Shown here piece after piece: positions 9,001-15,499 of a DNA stretch of 24,352 nucleotides (position 1 is the stretch's first letter; every line of letters starts with the position of its first letter). The DNA is from UBA3496 sp964558115. Lineage in GTDB: Bacteria; UBA8248. The stretch spans positions 1 through 24,352 of the forward strand of contig CAZLCI010000029.1 in NCBI GenBank assembly GCA_964558115.1. The letters run 5' to 3'. The translations under genes were made by a program, and so were the position numbers. The notes beneath the pieces were generated by a model. It had not been told where the DNA came from. It worked only from the letters and a program-made list of their open reading frames with translations, and searched no databases.

Positions 9001-9836
9001 ATACATCCTGTAGAGGCTCCTGCTGCTGGACCAGAGAGAACTAGAGAAATTGGAGTGCGAATTGCCTGTTTAATATCAGTCATACCTCCATTACTTTGTA
9101 CAAGATGGATTGAATTTTTATAACGAATTGCTCTAAGTCGTTTTTCTAGTTCTTTAAGATAAGAAGTGACAACAGGATGAATATAAGCATTAACACAAGT
9201 TGTAGAACTTCTTTCATATTCCCCAATAATGGGTGCGATTTCAGAAGAGAGGAAAATAGGGATTTCTAATCCTTTTTTCCCAAGTAGAATTCTTGCTTTT
9301 TTTTCATGAGAAGCGTTTAGATATGAATTTATAAAACATATAGCTAGAGATTCAATTTTTTCTCTTTTAAAGAATGAAACTGCTTTCTGAATATCATTTT
9401 TAGAGAGTTTTGTTTCTTCGTGTCCATTTGCATCAATTCTTTCTTCAATTGGAAACCTTAAAAAACGATCTGCAAGTACAGTGGGATAAGCAGCACGGTG
9501 ATCCCATACATTTTCTCTAAATCCTCTCCTGAAAGATAAAGAATCACGAAATCCTTTTGTAGTTAGAAGTCCTATTTTAGCACCTTTATTTGTAAGTAAT
9601 GCATTTGTTGCCGCAGTTGTGCCATGAACAAACTTTTCACAATTCTCTAGTAGATATTCTTTTGAGACATTCAAATGTTCAGCTGCTTTTTCTATACAAG
9701 CGATTATTCCAAGTTCTGGATTATTGACATTTGTTGGCGATTTACGTAAGCAGAGCAAATTTGAATTCGTGTCCATGAGCACGAGGTCTGTAAAAGTTCC
9801 ACCGACATCAACACCTATATTGAATTTTTTTTTCAT
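6012..9836 (-). CDS. HyuA-HyuB fusion: ATP-dependent hydantoinase / 5-oxoprolinase family
   Basis: A 1274-residue fusion of both subunits of the ATP-dependent hydantoinase family, close in size to eukaryotic 5-oxoprolinase. The HyuA half (about 1-690) has the nucleotide-binding GVDVGGTFTD (8-17), HGTTAATNA (71-79), NAYIHPVV (216-223), DMGGTSTDV (293-301) and GPACY (360-364). After a basic linker (TPKRKIQKKEK) the HyuB half starts near 700 with DPASLAIFQNQL, then NDPYIGGGNHLPD (786-798), and near the end DGAGGGGFGNPF. The family opens lactam or hydantoin rings using ATP, giving amino acid products; the substrate here is unknown. It is the last gene of a four-gene minus operon, 32 bases after the SDR, and its TAG stop lies inside the convergent aminotransferase gene. 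Confidence 0.94.
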   Translation of the reverse strand: MKKKFNIGVDVGGTFTDLVLMDTNSNLLCLRKSPTNVNNPELGIIACIEKAAEHLNVSKEYLLENCEKFVHGTTAATNALLTNKGAKIGLLTTKGFRDSLSFRRGFRENVWDHRAAYPTVLADRFLRFPIEERIDANGHEETKLSKNDIQKAVSFFKREKIESLAICFINSYLNASHEKKARILLGKKGLEIPIFLSSEIAPIIGEYERSSTTCVNAYIHPVVTSYLKELEKRLRAIRYKNSIHLVQSNGGMTDIKQAIRTPISLVLSGPAAGASTGCIYAKTFKKQNGIFFDMGGTSTDVTLIRDGSPGMIDQSTVGGYHVNLPSVEVQTIGTGGGTLIWVDAAKGIRVGPKSAGSVPGPACYSKGGIQPTITDANLLLGRINTKGLLNGEIPLSIKKAKTAFNNFVAKKLKMNTTQSAISAIRLANQFMASSILTICSRHGSDPRDLTLIAGGGAGGISVSSVARICGIQKILIPREASAACAVGMVCGPLRYDRKRSYMVRTSETNAMQLLQQFKNLKKETKTLVSETENQELIFGIDMQYPGQAWELTINLDKISLKNLSPKKLEMLFHEEHLNNYGHNRPTEPVQITGFRITLKEKQNSSLPIHPQVQKTEEISLEERNVYFEKTDNWKNSKVFNGEHITRKMKIKGPAIIEESSTTILVEPGDILSLNKNGAFQIELVTKRTPKRKIQKKEKIDPASLAIFQNQLDLISRQMGIIMQRTARSTIFSQAHDFSCFITDSLGQLVSQADGLPIHTGSGGFAVRGVLKKFDKNIYPEDLFLLNDPYIGGGNHLPDWTVIAPVFVQKTLCGFVSNRAHQVDVGGGVIGTYNSDATEIFHEGIRISPIKIKNKGIFEEDILKLILSNTRASEVIRHDFSAMVGSTQIGVSKLVEIIREKGKKFVLQGFSELLNYSESLMRSELRKIPDGIYKGIETMNTDCFEEKEIPIHLKLTKKGTSITADFSGSSVQIKGYKNSPISNTHSALYTGISSLVDPNIPHNEGSYRPIKIVAPEGSVVNASFPAPVTLCTVFPAHEIIHCVWKSIHKKLPDKVSAAWAKTAYPITAGYNEKNEFFVIYHWLGGPGTGAVMGRDGLDLIGNLPTLGALTIPNLEHYEQDYPVHFIRQEIRKDGGGVGKWRGGTSVNYEVKIKSPISCSTRGESCRTVTSFGLNKGKHGSIAKVLYKENGKSKWVTLPQYQNIELLPGILKIDGAGGGGFGNPFQRPIKSVLEDVKNGVVSIKSALIDYGVCINSKNFKVDESQTNKIRMKKIKA

Positions 9837-9868
9837 TCTTTGATTTCCCTAAACAGAGTTGCCTTGAA

Positions 9869-10651
9869 CTATTGTAAGGTAAGTCCTCCATCCATAGGGA
9901 AAAGTCCTCCAGTGACATAAGAAGAAGCGTCAGAGCATAGATATATTACGAGTGAGGGCAATTCATCAGGCTGACCCACCCTAGAGGCAGGAATTCTTTT
10001 TACATATGCTTCTAAAGCAGCAGGATCGTTCATTAAGGGAGCTCCCATATCTGTATCAAATTGACCAGGAATTACGATGTTTGCTCTTATCCCATATTTT
10101 GCCCAGTCTACAGCAATAGATTGTGTAAGAACATGGACAGCTGCTTTTGAGGCCGCATAAATTGGGACATTTGGTCTTGCTCTAAAACCCGCGACTGAGC
10201 CAAAATTGACAATTCTTCCTCCACCATCTTCAGAGACTATTTTTTGTTTCATGTGATTGGCTGCAGCATTACAAATATAAAAAGTTCCAAAAGTGTTGAT
10301 TTGAAATGTTTTTTCCATTTCTTTTTCGCTCATTTCAAGACAAGGAACACGAGGACATATACCAGCAGCATTTACAAGAATGTCTAGCTTTCCGAAATCT
10401 TTTGCCGCTTTATCTATTGCTTTCTTAACAGAATCAGGATTCGCAATATCCATAGGACAAGTTATTACATCACTTCCTAATTCTTTTATTTCTTGAGATA
10501 CCTCAACTAATTTCCCCTCGTCAGTTGCTCCCAAGGCTACACTAGCGCCAAATTCAGCTAATGCAAGTGCACAAGCTTTTCCTAATCCTCTACTTCCACC
10601 ACTTACAAATGCGACTTTTCCTTCGAGGTTAAATTTGTTTTTCAAATTCAT
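9869..10651 (-). CDS. Short-chain dehydrogenase/reductase (classical SDR)
   Basis: A 260-residue classical SDR, likely an NAD(P)-dependent alcohol or ketone oxidoreductase in the cytoplasm. The cofactor motif SGGSRGLG is at 17-24, the acidic MDI at 67-69, NAAG at 94-97, Asn119 in QINTFG, Ser152 in NFGSVAG, and Tyr165/Lys169 in YAASK, so the full catalytic tetrad is present. The C-terminal SSYVTGGLFPMDGG is typical. AAGGA sits 7 bases before the ATG. It is third of four genes in the minus operon, 30 bases after the VOC gene and 32 before the hydantoinase gene, so it may oxidise or reduce an intermediate of the same route. Confidence 0.95.
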   Translation of the reverse strand: MNLKNKFNLEGKVAFVSGGSRGLGKACALALAEFGASVALGATDEGKLVEVSQEIKELGSDVITCPMDIANPDSVKKAIDKAAKDFGKLDILVNAAGICPRVPCLEMSEKEMEKTFQINTFGTFYICNAAANHMKQKIVSEDGGGRIVNFGSVAGFRARPNVPIYAASKAAVHVLTQSIAVDWAKYGIRANIVIPGQFDTDMGAPLMNDPAALEAYVKRIPASRVGQPDELPSLVIYLCSDASSYVTGGLFPMDGGLTLQ

Positions 10652-10681
10652 TTCAAAATCCTTTTAGAAAAAATTACGAAA

Positions 10682-11125
10682 TTATGTATGGTTTGGGTCT
10701 ATCCAGTTTAGTTCTAATAAATTTCCGTCGGGGTCTTTAAAAAAGACAAGTTTTCTCTCGGGAACTCTAGAAAGAATGTGACATTGAAGTTCTACATTAT
10801 TTTTTTCTAAATGTTCTACGGTTTCTTCCATATCTTCTACCCAAAAGGTTAAGTATCGAAATCCAATTTGGGAATCTGCTAATTTATGTTCATTTCCTCT
10901 AGGACTATTTTCAAAATGAAGTAATTTAATCAAAATGTCACCAAACTTTAACGCATATAATTTAAGATTGTTTTCACCAAACCCAGCTTGTCTAATAAAG
11001 TCTTCAGGGATTTCTGTTGTTACAACTTCAGTACATCCAAGGACTTCTATATAGAATTTTTTCATTTCATTAATATTATTTGTCGCTAATCCTATATCAA
11101 CGCTATTTTGCGTCACATGCATCAT
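10682..11125 (-). CDS. VOC-family (glyoxalase/dioxygenase fold) protein
   Basis: A 147-residue protein with two VOC beta-alpha-beta-beta-beta modules, the first from SVDIGLATNNINEMKKFYIEVLG (8-30) and the second from YLTFWVEDMEETVEHLEKN (91-109), ending in FFKDPDGNLLELNWID (128-143). Glu138 in NLLELNW is at the usual metal position. The N-terminal His seen in many glyoxalases is an Asp (Asp10), so metal binding is uncertain. The family includes lyases, isomerases (such as methylmalonyl-CoA epimerase), dioxygenases and binding proteins; which applies is not clear. GGGAG is 7 bases before the first ATG. Second gene of the minus operon. Confidence 0.88.
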   Translation of the reverse strand: MMHVTQNSVDIGLATNNINEMKKFYIEVLGCTEVVTTEIPEDFIRQAGFGENNLKLYALKFGDILIKLLHFENSPRGNEHKLADSQIGFRYLTFWVEDMEETVEHLEKNNVELQCHILSRVPERKLVFFKDPDGNLLELNWIDPNHT

Positions 11126-11151
11126 TTGGCATCTCCCATTTAATTGTAAAT

Positions 11152-12234
11152 TTATACCATTGGAATTTTTACTTTTTCTCCAGTTTTTGCTGATAAATCA
11201 ATAGCCATAGTTAGTTCTACAGTTTGTCTTCCTTCTTGAGCTGTAGTGTGTTGACATGGATGACCAGTTGCGAGGTGGTCAAGCCATGTTCTTGTTTCAT
11301 TCGCTATGGGTCCCCAAAAATCTCCCATCGACCAATCTCCTGAAGAGTTAGTTTGCATAAAAACTAGACTCGACTGGTGTCCTGGAACATAAGCATGTGG
11401 AACACCATTATCTGTATATAAGAGACTGTCTTTATTGTCTGTGTCTAGGAGGATAACACCATCGGTTCCTAGAACTTCGAAACGAGCACTTTGTCCGTGA
11501 GTAGGATATTTTGCTGGTAATGCGTAGCAGATTCCTAGGTTAACAACAGTTCCATCTTCAAAAGTGATAATTGCCCAGGTGACATCTTCTGATTCATATC
11601 CCATTTTCCTGAAAACTTTTCCATTTGCTCTTGCTACAACTTCAACTGGTTTTACGCCAGGTTTAAACCAACAAACCATATCTACATAATATGTTAGTGC
11701 GTCCATAACCATTGTTGCATGAGGAGAGCGAATTAAAATTTGTTCCATTTGTGCTCTGGAATTATAGACCCTTGCATTTATTGCAATTATTTCTCCTAGT
11801 CTTCCTTTATCTACTTGTTCTCTTGCAACCATCCACCGCCTATCGTGTCTTCTGGAATATCCCACTCTGAGTTCAACTCCGGTTTTTTCAACTGTTTCAA
11901 CAATCTTGTTTGCGTCTTCTAGAGTTAGAGCAAGTGGTTTTTCAACAAAAACAGGTTTCCCAAGTTCTAGAGCTTGAATGATCGATTCTGTGTGGTCATG
12001 TTCAGGTGTAGATACTATGACAGTATCTACTTTAGGATGCGAGATTATTTCATAGTTGTCATCTGTTACAAGATTGGCAGCTACACTTTCTCCTAGCGAT
12101 TCGGCTCTTTCTTTTTCTTTATCAGAGATTGCCAAAAATTCTAGGGAAGGATGTCTACTCACCATATTTGCTCTAAGAGTACCGATGCGACCCGAACCTA
12201 CTACTGCTACACCTAATCTTTTGTTCCGCTCCAT
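11152..12234 (-). CDS. Gfo/Idh/MocA-family NAD(P)-dependent dehydrogenase (inositol dehydrogenase-like)
   Basis: A 360-residue two-domain dehydrogenase. The Rossmann motif VVGSGRIG is at 11-18, followed by STPEHDH (75-81), EKP at 98-100 with the catalytic Lys99, and GYSRRHDRRW (125-134), which resembles the GFxRRFD of inositol 2-dehydrogenases. A late DHLATGHPCQHTTAQEGRQTVE stretch is typical of the family. It likely oxidises a sugar, inositol or similar polyol with NAD. It is the first gene of the minus operon, with GGGAG 7 bases before the ATG and a promoter just upstream. A distant relative lies at 20279-21274. Confidence 0.93.
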   Translation of the reverse strand: MERNKRLGVAVVGSGRIGTLRANMVSRHPSLEFLAISDKEKERAESLGESVAANLVTDDNYEIISHPKVDTVIVSTPEHDHTESIIQALELGKPVFVEKPLALTLEDANKIVETVEKTGVELRVGYSRRHDRRWMVAREQVDKGRLGEIIAINARVYNSRAQMEQILIRSPHATMVMDALTYYVDMVCWFKPGVKPVEVVARANGKVFRKMGYESEDVTWAIITFEDGTVVNLGICYALPAKYPTHGQSARFEVLGTDGVILLDTDNKDSLLYTDNGVPHAYVPGHQSSLVFMQTNSSGDWSMGDFWGPIANETRTWLDHLATGHPCQHTTAQEGRQTVELTMAIDLSAKTGEKVKIPMV

Positions 12235-12258
12235 TTGCTAACTCCCTATTTAAAAACG

Positions 12259-12287
12259 TCTATATTGCGATTAATTTTTGTTTCCAA
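12259..12287 (-). promoter_or_regulatory. Promoter for the Gfo/Idh-VOC-SDR-hydantoinase operon
   Basis: Read on the minus strand: TTGGAA (12287-12282), a 17-base spacer, then TATAGA (12264-12259). Each hexamer matches 4 of 6 consensus bases and spacing is ideal; transcription would start about 18 bases before the ATG at 12234. Confidence 0.4.
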
Positions 12288-12422
12288 GTTGGATTATTTC
12301 TTAAATGTTTAGATACTGTATTCTAAAATTGTTCTCATATCATAATCAAATGGGTGAAGAAAAATGTATTTTTTTGCCTATTAAAGAATTTTTCTAAATT
12401 TTTTTATGTTCCAAATATGTTC

Positions 12423-12428
12423 AGGAGG
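12423..12428 (+). promoter_or_regulatory. Ribosome binding site deciding the CMD-like start
   Basis: A perfect AGGAGG with 6 bases to the ATG at 12435. An in-frame ATG 27 codons upstream (12354) has no such site and would add a Phe-rich extension unlike the family, so 12435 is taken as the start. Confidence 0.8.
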
Positions 12429-12434
12429 AAAATT

Positions 12435-12824
12435 ATGAATGACAGTAAAAGTAAAGAATTAATTGAACAGACAATTAAAGATCGTGGGTGGGTTTTGCCA
12501 GAACAAGAATTCTATATAAACAAGGATCCAGATTATCATATTAAACAAAGTGCTTTGTACAATCATGTTATTAAAAGAGAAGGTGCTCTGAGTGAAAAAT
12601 TTCGGGAACTAATAATTATTGCAGCTCTTTGCGTTAGACTTCCAGGGCCAGAAACTGAAGTTTATGTAATGAATCACATTAGAAGGGCGTTAGAACTTGG
12701 TGCAACTGAAGACGAAATATTTGAAACCGTCCAGTGTCTTATCTTTCCCTCAGGCGGTCCTTCTTTAATGATGGGAGTAAAGTGTTTGAATGCAGTCTTA
12801 AATGAAAAAAAAAGTGATTCCTAG
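12435..12824 (+). CDS. Carboxymuconolactone decarboxylase-like (CMD) protein without CxxC
   Basis: A 129-residue all-helical protein. Recognisable are KFRELIIIAALCVR (about 50-63 from this start), NHIRRALELGATEDEIFE, and the closing L-x(n)-G-G-P motif in FPSGGPSLMMG, all as in PcaC-type gamma-carboxymuconolactone decarboxylases. AhpD-type members carry CxxC a few residues before the conserved His; here those positions are Thr and Tyr, so peroxidase activity is unlikely and the decarboxylase or binding branch is favoured. It is the first gene of a plus-strand operon, 20 bases before the next, and divergent from the hydantoinase operon. Actual substrate unknown. Confidence 0.85.
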   Translation: MNDSKSKELIEQTIKDRGWVLPEQEFYINKDPDYHIKQSALYNHVIKREGALSEKFRELIIIAALCVRLPGPETEVYVMNHIRRALELGATEDEIFETVQCLIFPSGGPSLMMGVKCLNAVLNEKKSDS

Positions 12825-12844
12825 ATCTTTAATGGAGAAATAAA

Positions 12845-13585
12845 ATGGACAAAGGAATTTATGCTACATGGTATGATCTGAAAGAAGAAGACGAAAAAGA
12901 TTATTTGTCTTGGTTGCATGAAGAATATTTGCCTAAAAATATTTTGAAACGTTCAGGATATTTATGGGCCGCAAGTTATGAATTGATTGATCGAAAAGCA
13001 GATTCTTCCAAGGTGAAATCACATCTTTTCTATACAGATGATTCTGAAATCCCAAATGGAACAGAATTTTTGATTTTGATTGGCGGACTGAGTTGTGATG
13101 TTTTTTTAAATCCAAATCCTACCCAGATTCTAGAAACAGAAACCAAAGATACAATCGATATGCTTAAAAAAAGGGTTGGAGAAAGATCATGTATCTTTAC
13201 CGAGGTAGATAGCGTAAAAGGACCAGATGCGCACACCAGAGCAGATGGGGGTGTTCCTGCACCAATAATCCAAATGGGAAGTTATAATTGCTTTACACCT
13301 GAAGATGATTTCGATTTAAGCTCTTGGTATGCCCAACATAGATTGCCCGAAATGAAGCATATGAGAGGTGCGGTAGGAGCCAGAAAATTAGTTTCGGCTG
13401 CGGGATGGGCTAAACATAGTATTTTTTATGAATTTTCTTCACTGGATAAGGTTGTCAAATATTTCCCAAGAGCGGATATATTGATGGAAGGTGAAAACGA
13501 CTGGACTTATCATGTTTGCAAGAGACTATTGCATGCACCTGGTTCTCCTACTAGGGCGAAGCGAATTTGGCCTATTGTAGAATAA
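12845..13585 (+). CDS. Duplicated dimeric alpha/beta-barrel (EthD-like) protein of unknown function
   Basis: A 246-residue protein with an internal duplication. The first half has ATWYDLKEEDEKDYLSWLHE and EYLPKNILKRSGYLWAASYEL (7-47). The second has SYNCFTPEDDFDLSSWYAQH and RLPEMKHMRGAVGARKLVS (146-184). The shared W-x(n)-LP-x(n)-G-x(n)-A/R pattern resembles ferredoxin-like dimeric barrels such as EthD and muconolactone-isomerase-like proteins. Such folds often sit in aromatic or ring-compound degradation clusters, but no catalytic residue can be named. GGAG is 7 bases before the ATG. Second gene of the operon, 22 bases before CapA-like. Confidence 0.75.
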   Translation: MDKGIYATWYDLKEEDEKDYLSWLHEEYLPKNILKRSGYLWAASYELIDRKADSSKVKSHLFYTDDSEIPNGTEFLILIGGLSCDVFLNPNPTQILETETKDTIDMLKKRVGERSCIFTEVDSVKGPDAHTRADGGVPAPIIQMGSYNCFTPEDDFDLSSWYAQHRLPEMKHMRGAVGARKLVSAAGWAKHSIFYEFSSLDKVVKYFPRADILMEGENDWTYHVCKRLLHAPGSPTRAKRIWPIVE

Positions 13586-13597
13586 TAAGTTGGAAAT

Positions 13598-13602
13598 GGA
13601 GG
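13598..13602 (+). promoter_or_regulatory. Ribosome binding site deciding the CapA-like start
   Basis: GGAGG with a 5-base spacer to the ATG at 13608. The longer reading from a TTG at 13590 or ATG at 13596 would run through this site and lacks one of its own. Confidence 0.75.
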
Positions 13603-13607
13603 TTTGT

Positions 13608-14615
13608 ATGAGTTCTTCTAATCTTAAAATCAAAGATAAAATTTCTATTTTATTTACTGGAGATATAGAAATAAATCGAGAAAATCCCGAGAAGGTTTTT
13701 GATAACATCATAAATGAATTCGAAAGTGTTGATTTCAGATTTGGTTTTTTGGAATCTTCTCTTTCTCATAAGGGTGAACCAGCGCAAGGTAAAATACTGA
13801 TGCGTCATGATCCAAGAATGATAAATGGATATATAGCCGGTGGGTTTGATATTTTAGGTTTCGCCACCAATCATTGTTTGGATTATGGATTTGAACCTTT
13901 CGTAGAGACTCTTGAACTTCTTGAACAGAAGGGAATTCAATATACAGGTGCGGGAAGAAATATTAAAGATGCGAGAAATCCTGCAGTGATAGAATCAAAT
14001 GATACAAAGATAGGATTTCTCACTTATATACTAAATATCCCAATGGGTTGGGGTGCACAACCAGATAGACCAGGTGTTGCGCCAATAAGAGAAGACCCTC
14101 TTTTTGGTCCACCATACGTGAATGAAGAAGATCTCGAATCAATGATTGAAGATGTGAAGGAAACAAAAAAAAATGTGGATATTCTTGTTGCTACATTTCA
14201 CTGGGGGTCTAGCCAGAGTAGAACTCTTACTCTTTCTCAAAAAGCAGTTGCTCATACTGCAATTGATTCTGGGGTTGATTTAGTCGTCGGGAGTCATCCA
14301 CATATTATTCAGGGAATTGAAGTTTATAATCAAAAAGCAATCTTCTACAATTTAGGTAATCTTGTACTTGATCACGATCATCCTATGTTTATGCCGACAG
14401 TCAAAGAGTCCATTTTACTGAAATGTACAATTCATGGAGGTAAAATTGCAGATTTGTCATTTTCTCCCACTTACATTGAAGATGATGGTCGTCCAGTTGT
14501 CTTGGATGAGAAAGATGAAAAATTTAAAGAAATTCAAAGAAATTTGGAGAAAATATCTAAAAAACTAGGTACCAGTTTCAGTCTAGAAGAAGGTCGATTT
14601 GTTTTGTCAATTTGA
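13608..14615 (+). CDS. CapA-family metallophosphatase-fold protein
   Basis: A 335-residue cytoplasmic-looking CapA (PGA_cap) protein, a calcineurin-like metallophosphoesterase fold. It has FTGDIEI (16-22, Asp19), GFLES (46-50), DILGFATNHCLDYG (81-94, Asn88-His89), GAGRN (114-118), ATFHWG (195-200, His198), GSHPH (228-232, His230 and His232) and FYNLGNLV (246-253). The metal ligands expected for the fold are present. CapA proteins are named for poly-gamma-glutamate capsule synthesis, but this one has no membrane anchor or signal peptide and no capB/capC neighbours, so a hydrolase of an amide or phosphate in a catabolic setting is as likely. The start follows the GGAGG at 13598. Confidence 0.9.
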   Translation: MSSSNLKIKDKISILFTGDIEINRENPEKVFDNIINEFESVDFRFGFLESSLSHKGEPAQGKILMRHDPRMINGYIAGGFDILGFATNHCLDYGFEPFVETLELLEQKGIQYTGAGRNIKDARNPAVIESNDTKIGFLTYILNIPMGWGAQPDRPGVAPIREDPLFGPPYVNEEDLESMIEDVKETKKNVDILVATFHWGSSQSRTLTLSQKAVAHTAIDSGVDLVVGSHPHIIQGIEVYNQKAIFYNLGNLVLDHDHPMFMPTVKESILLKCTIHGGKIADLSFSPTYIEDDGRPVVLDEKDEKFKEIQRNLEKISKKLGTSFSLEEGRFVLSI

Positions 14616-14648
14616 AAATATTATCAATTTTAAAAAGGGGATGAATTT

Positions 14649-15494
14649 ATGAAATTTGGTCTTTGTTATTTTCCTACAGACTATTCAACACCTCCTGATA
14701 AAGTTGCGTTAGAGGCTGAAAAAAGAGGATTCGAATCACTCCTATTTCCTGAACACACACATATTCCTGTTTCTAGAAAAACTGAATGGAGTAGAGGTGG
14801 GGATGTTCCAAAGGAATATATCCATAGTTTTGATCCCTTTGTTGCTCTTGGTTCTGCAGCCTCAGTCACAGATAAAATACTCCTTGGAACTGGTATATGT
14901 CTTGTCATTGAAAGAGATCCTATCATTTTAGCAAAAGAGATTGCGACATTAGATTTTATTTCTAATGGGCGAGTGTTATTTGGTGTTGGAGGAGGATGGA
15001 ATAAGGAGGAGATGAAAAATCACGGAACAGATTATCCGGTAAGATGGAAAATCTTAAAAGAACGTATAGAGGCAATGAAAGAGATTTGGCAAGAAGATGA
15101 AGCAAGTTATAATGGGGAATTTGTGAAGTTTGATGAAATTTGGTCTTGGCCAAAACCTCAACAAAAGCCTCATCCTCCAATTTTAATAGGAGGTGACGCT
15201 GATAGAACTTTCCAGAGGGTACTTAGCTATGGCGATGCTTGGATGCCCTATCCTAGGAAAGGAGATTCTTATGCTGAAAAAATTAAAAAACTTAATGATA
15301 TGGCTTCTAATGAAGGCAGAGGACCTATTCCTGTTACAATGTTTGGTGTTGCTTCCGACCCACAGATCGTAGAAGGGTTTATTGAAGATGGTGCAGACAG
15401 AATTTTGTTTTGGTTATCTTCTGAAGGGGAAAAAGAAGTTTTAGGGACAATGGATAGTTTAGTTTCAATAATGGAAAAATTTCAAGAACTATAA
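14649..15494 (+). CDS. LLM-class flavin-dependent oxidoreductase
   Basis: A 281-residue luciferase-like TIM barrel. Landmarks: MKFGLCYFPTDY at the start, GFESLLFPEHTHIP (31-44), FDPFVALGSAAS (61-72), ILLGTGICLVIERDPIILAKEIATLD with the non-prolyl bulge region typical of the fold, NGRVLFGVGGGWNKEEM (about 109-125), and PHPPILIGGD (about 174-183). Members use FMN or F420 for monooxygenation or hydride transfer; the short form with no C-terminal insertion is like F420-type and uncharacterised TIGR-family members. AAAGGGG precedes the ATG by 8 bases. Last gene of the plus operon; it ends 5 bases from the convergent sulfatase. Confidence 0.93.
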   Translation: MKFGLCYFPTDYSTPPDKVALEAEKRGFESLLFPEHTHIPVSRKTEWSRGGDVPKEYIHSFDPFVALGSAASVTDKILLGTGICLVIERDPIILAKEIATLDFISNGRVLFGVGGGWNKEEMKNHGTDYPVRWKILKERIEAMKEIWQEDEASYNGEFVKFDEIWSWPKPQQKPHPPILIGGDADRTFQRVLSYGDAWMPYPRKGDSYAEKIKKLNDMASNEGRGPIPVTMFGVASDPQIVEGFIEDGADRILFWLSSEGEKEVLGTMDSLVSIMEKFQEL

Positions 15495-15499
15495 ATTAT

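Noticed and set aside
12354..12434. N-terminal extension of the CMD-like gene
   Set aside because: No ribosome site, Phe-rich sequence unlike the family, and a perfect AGGAGG before the downstream ATG at 12435.
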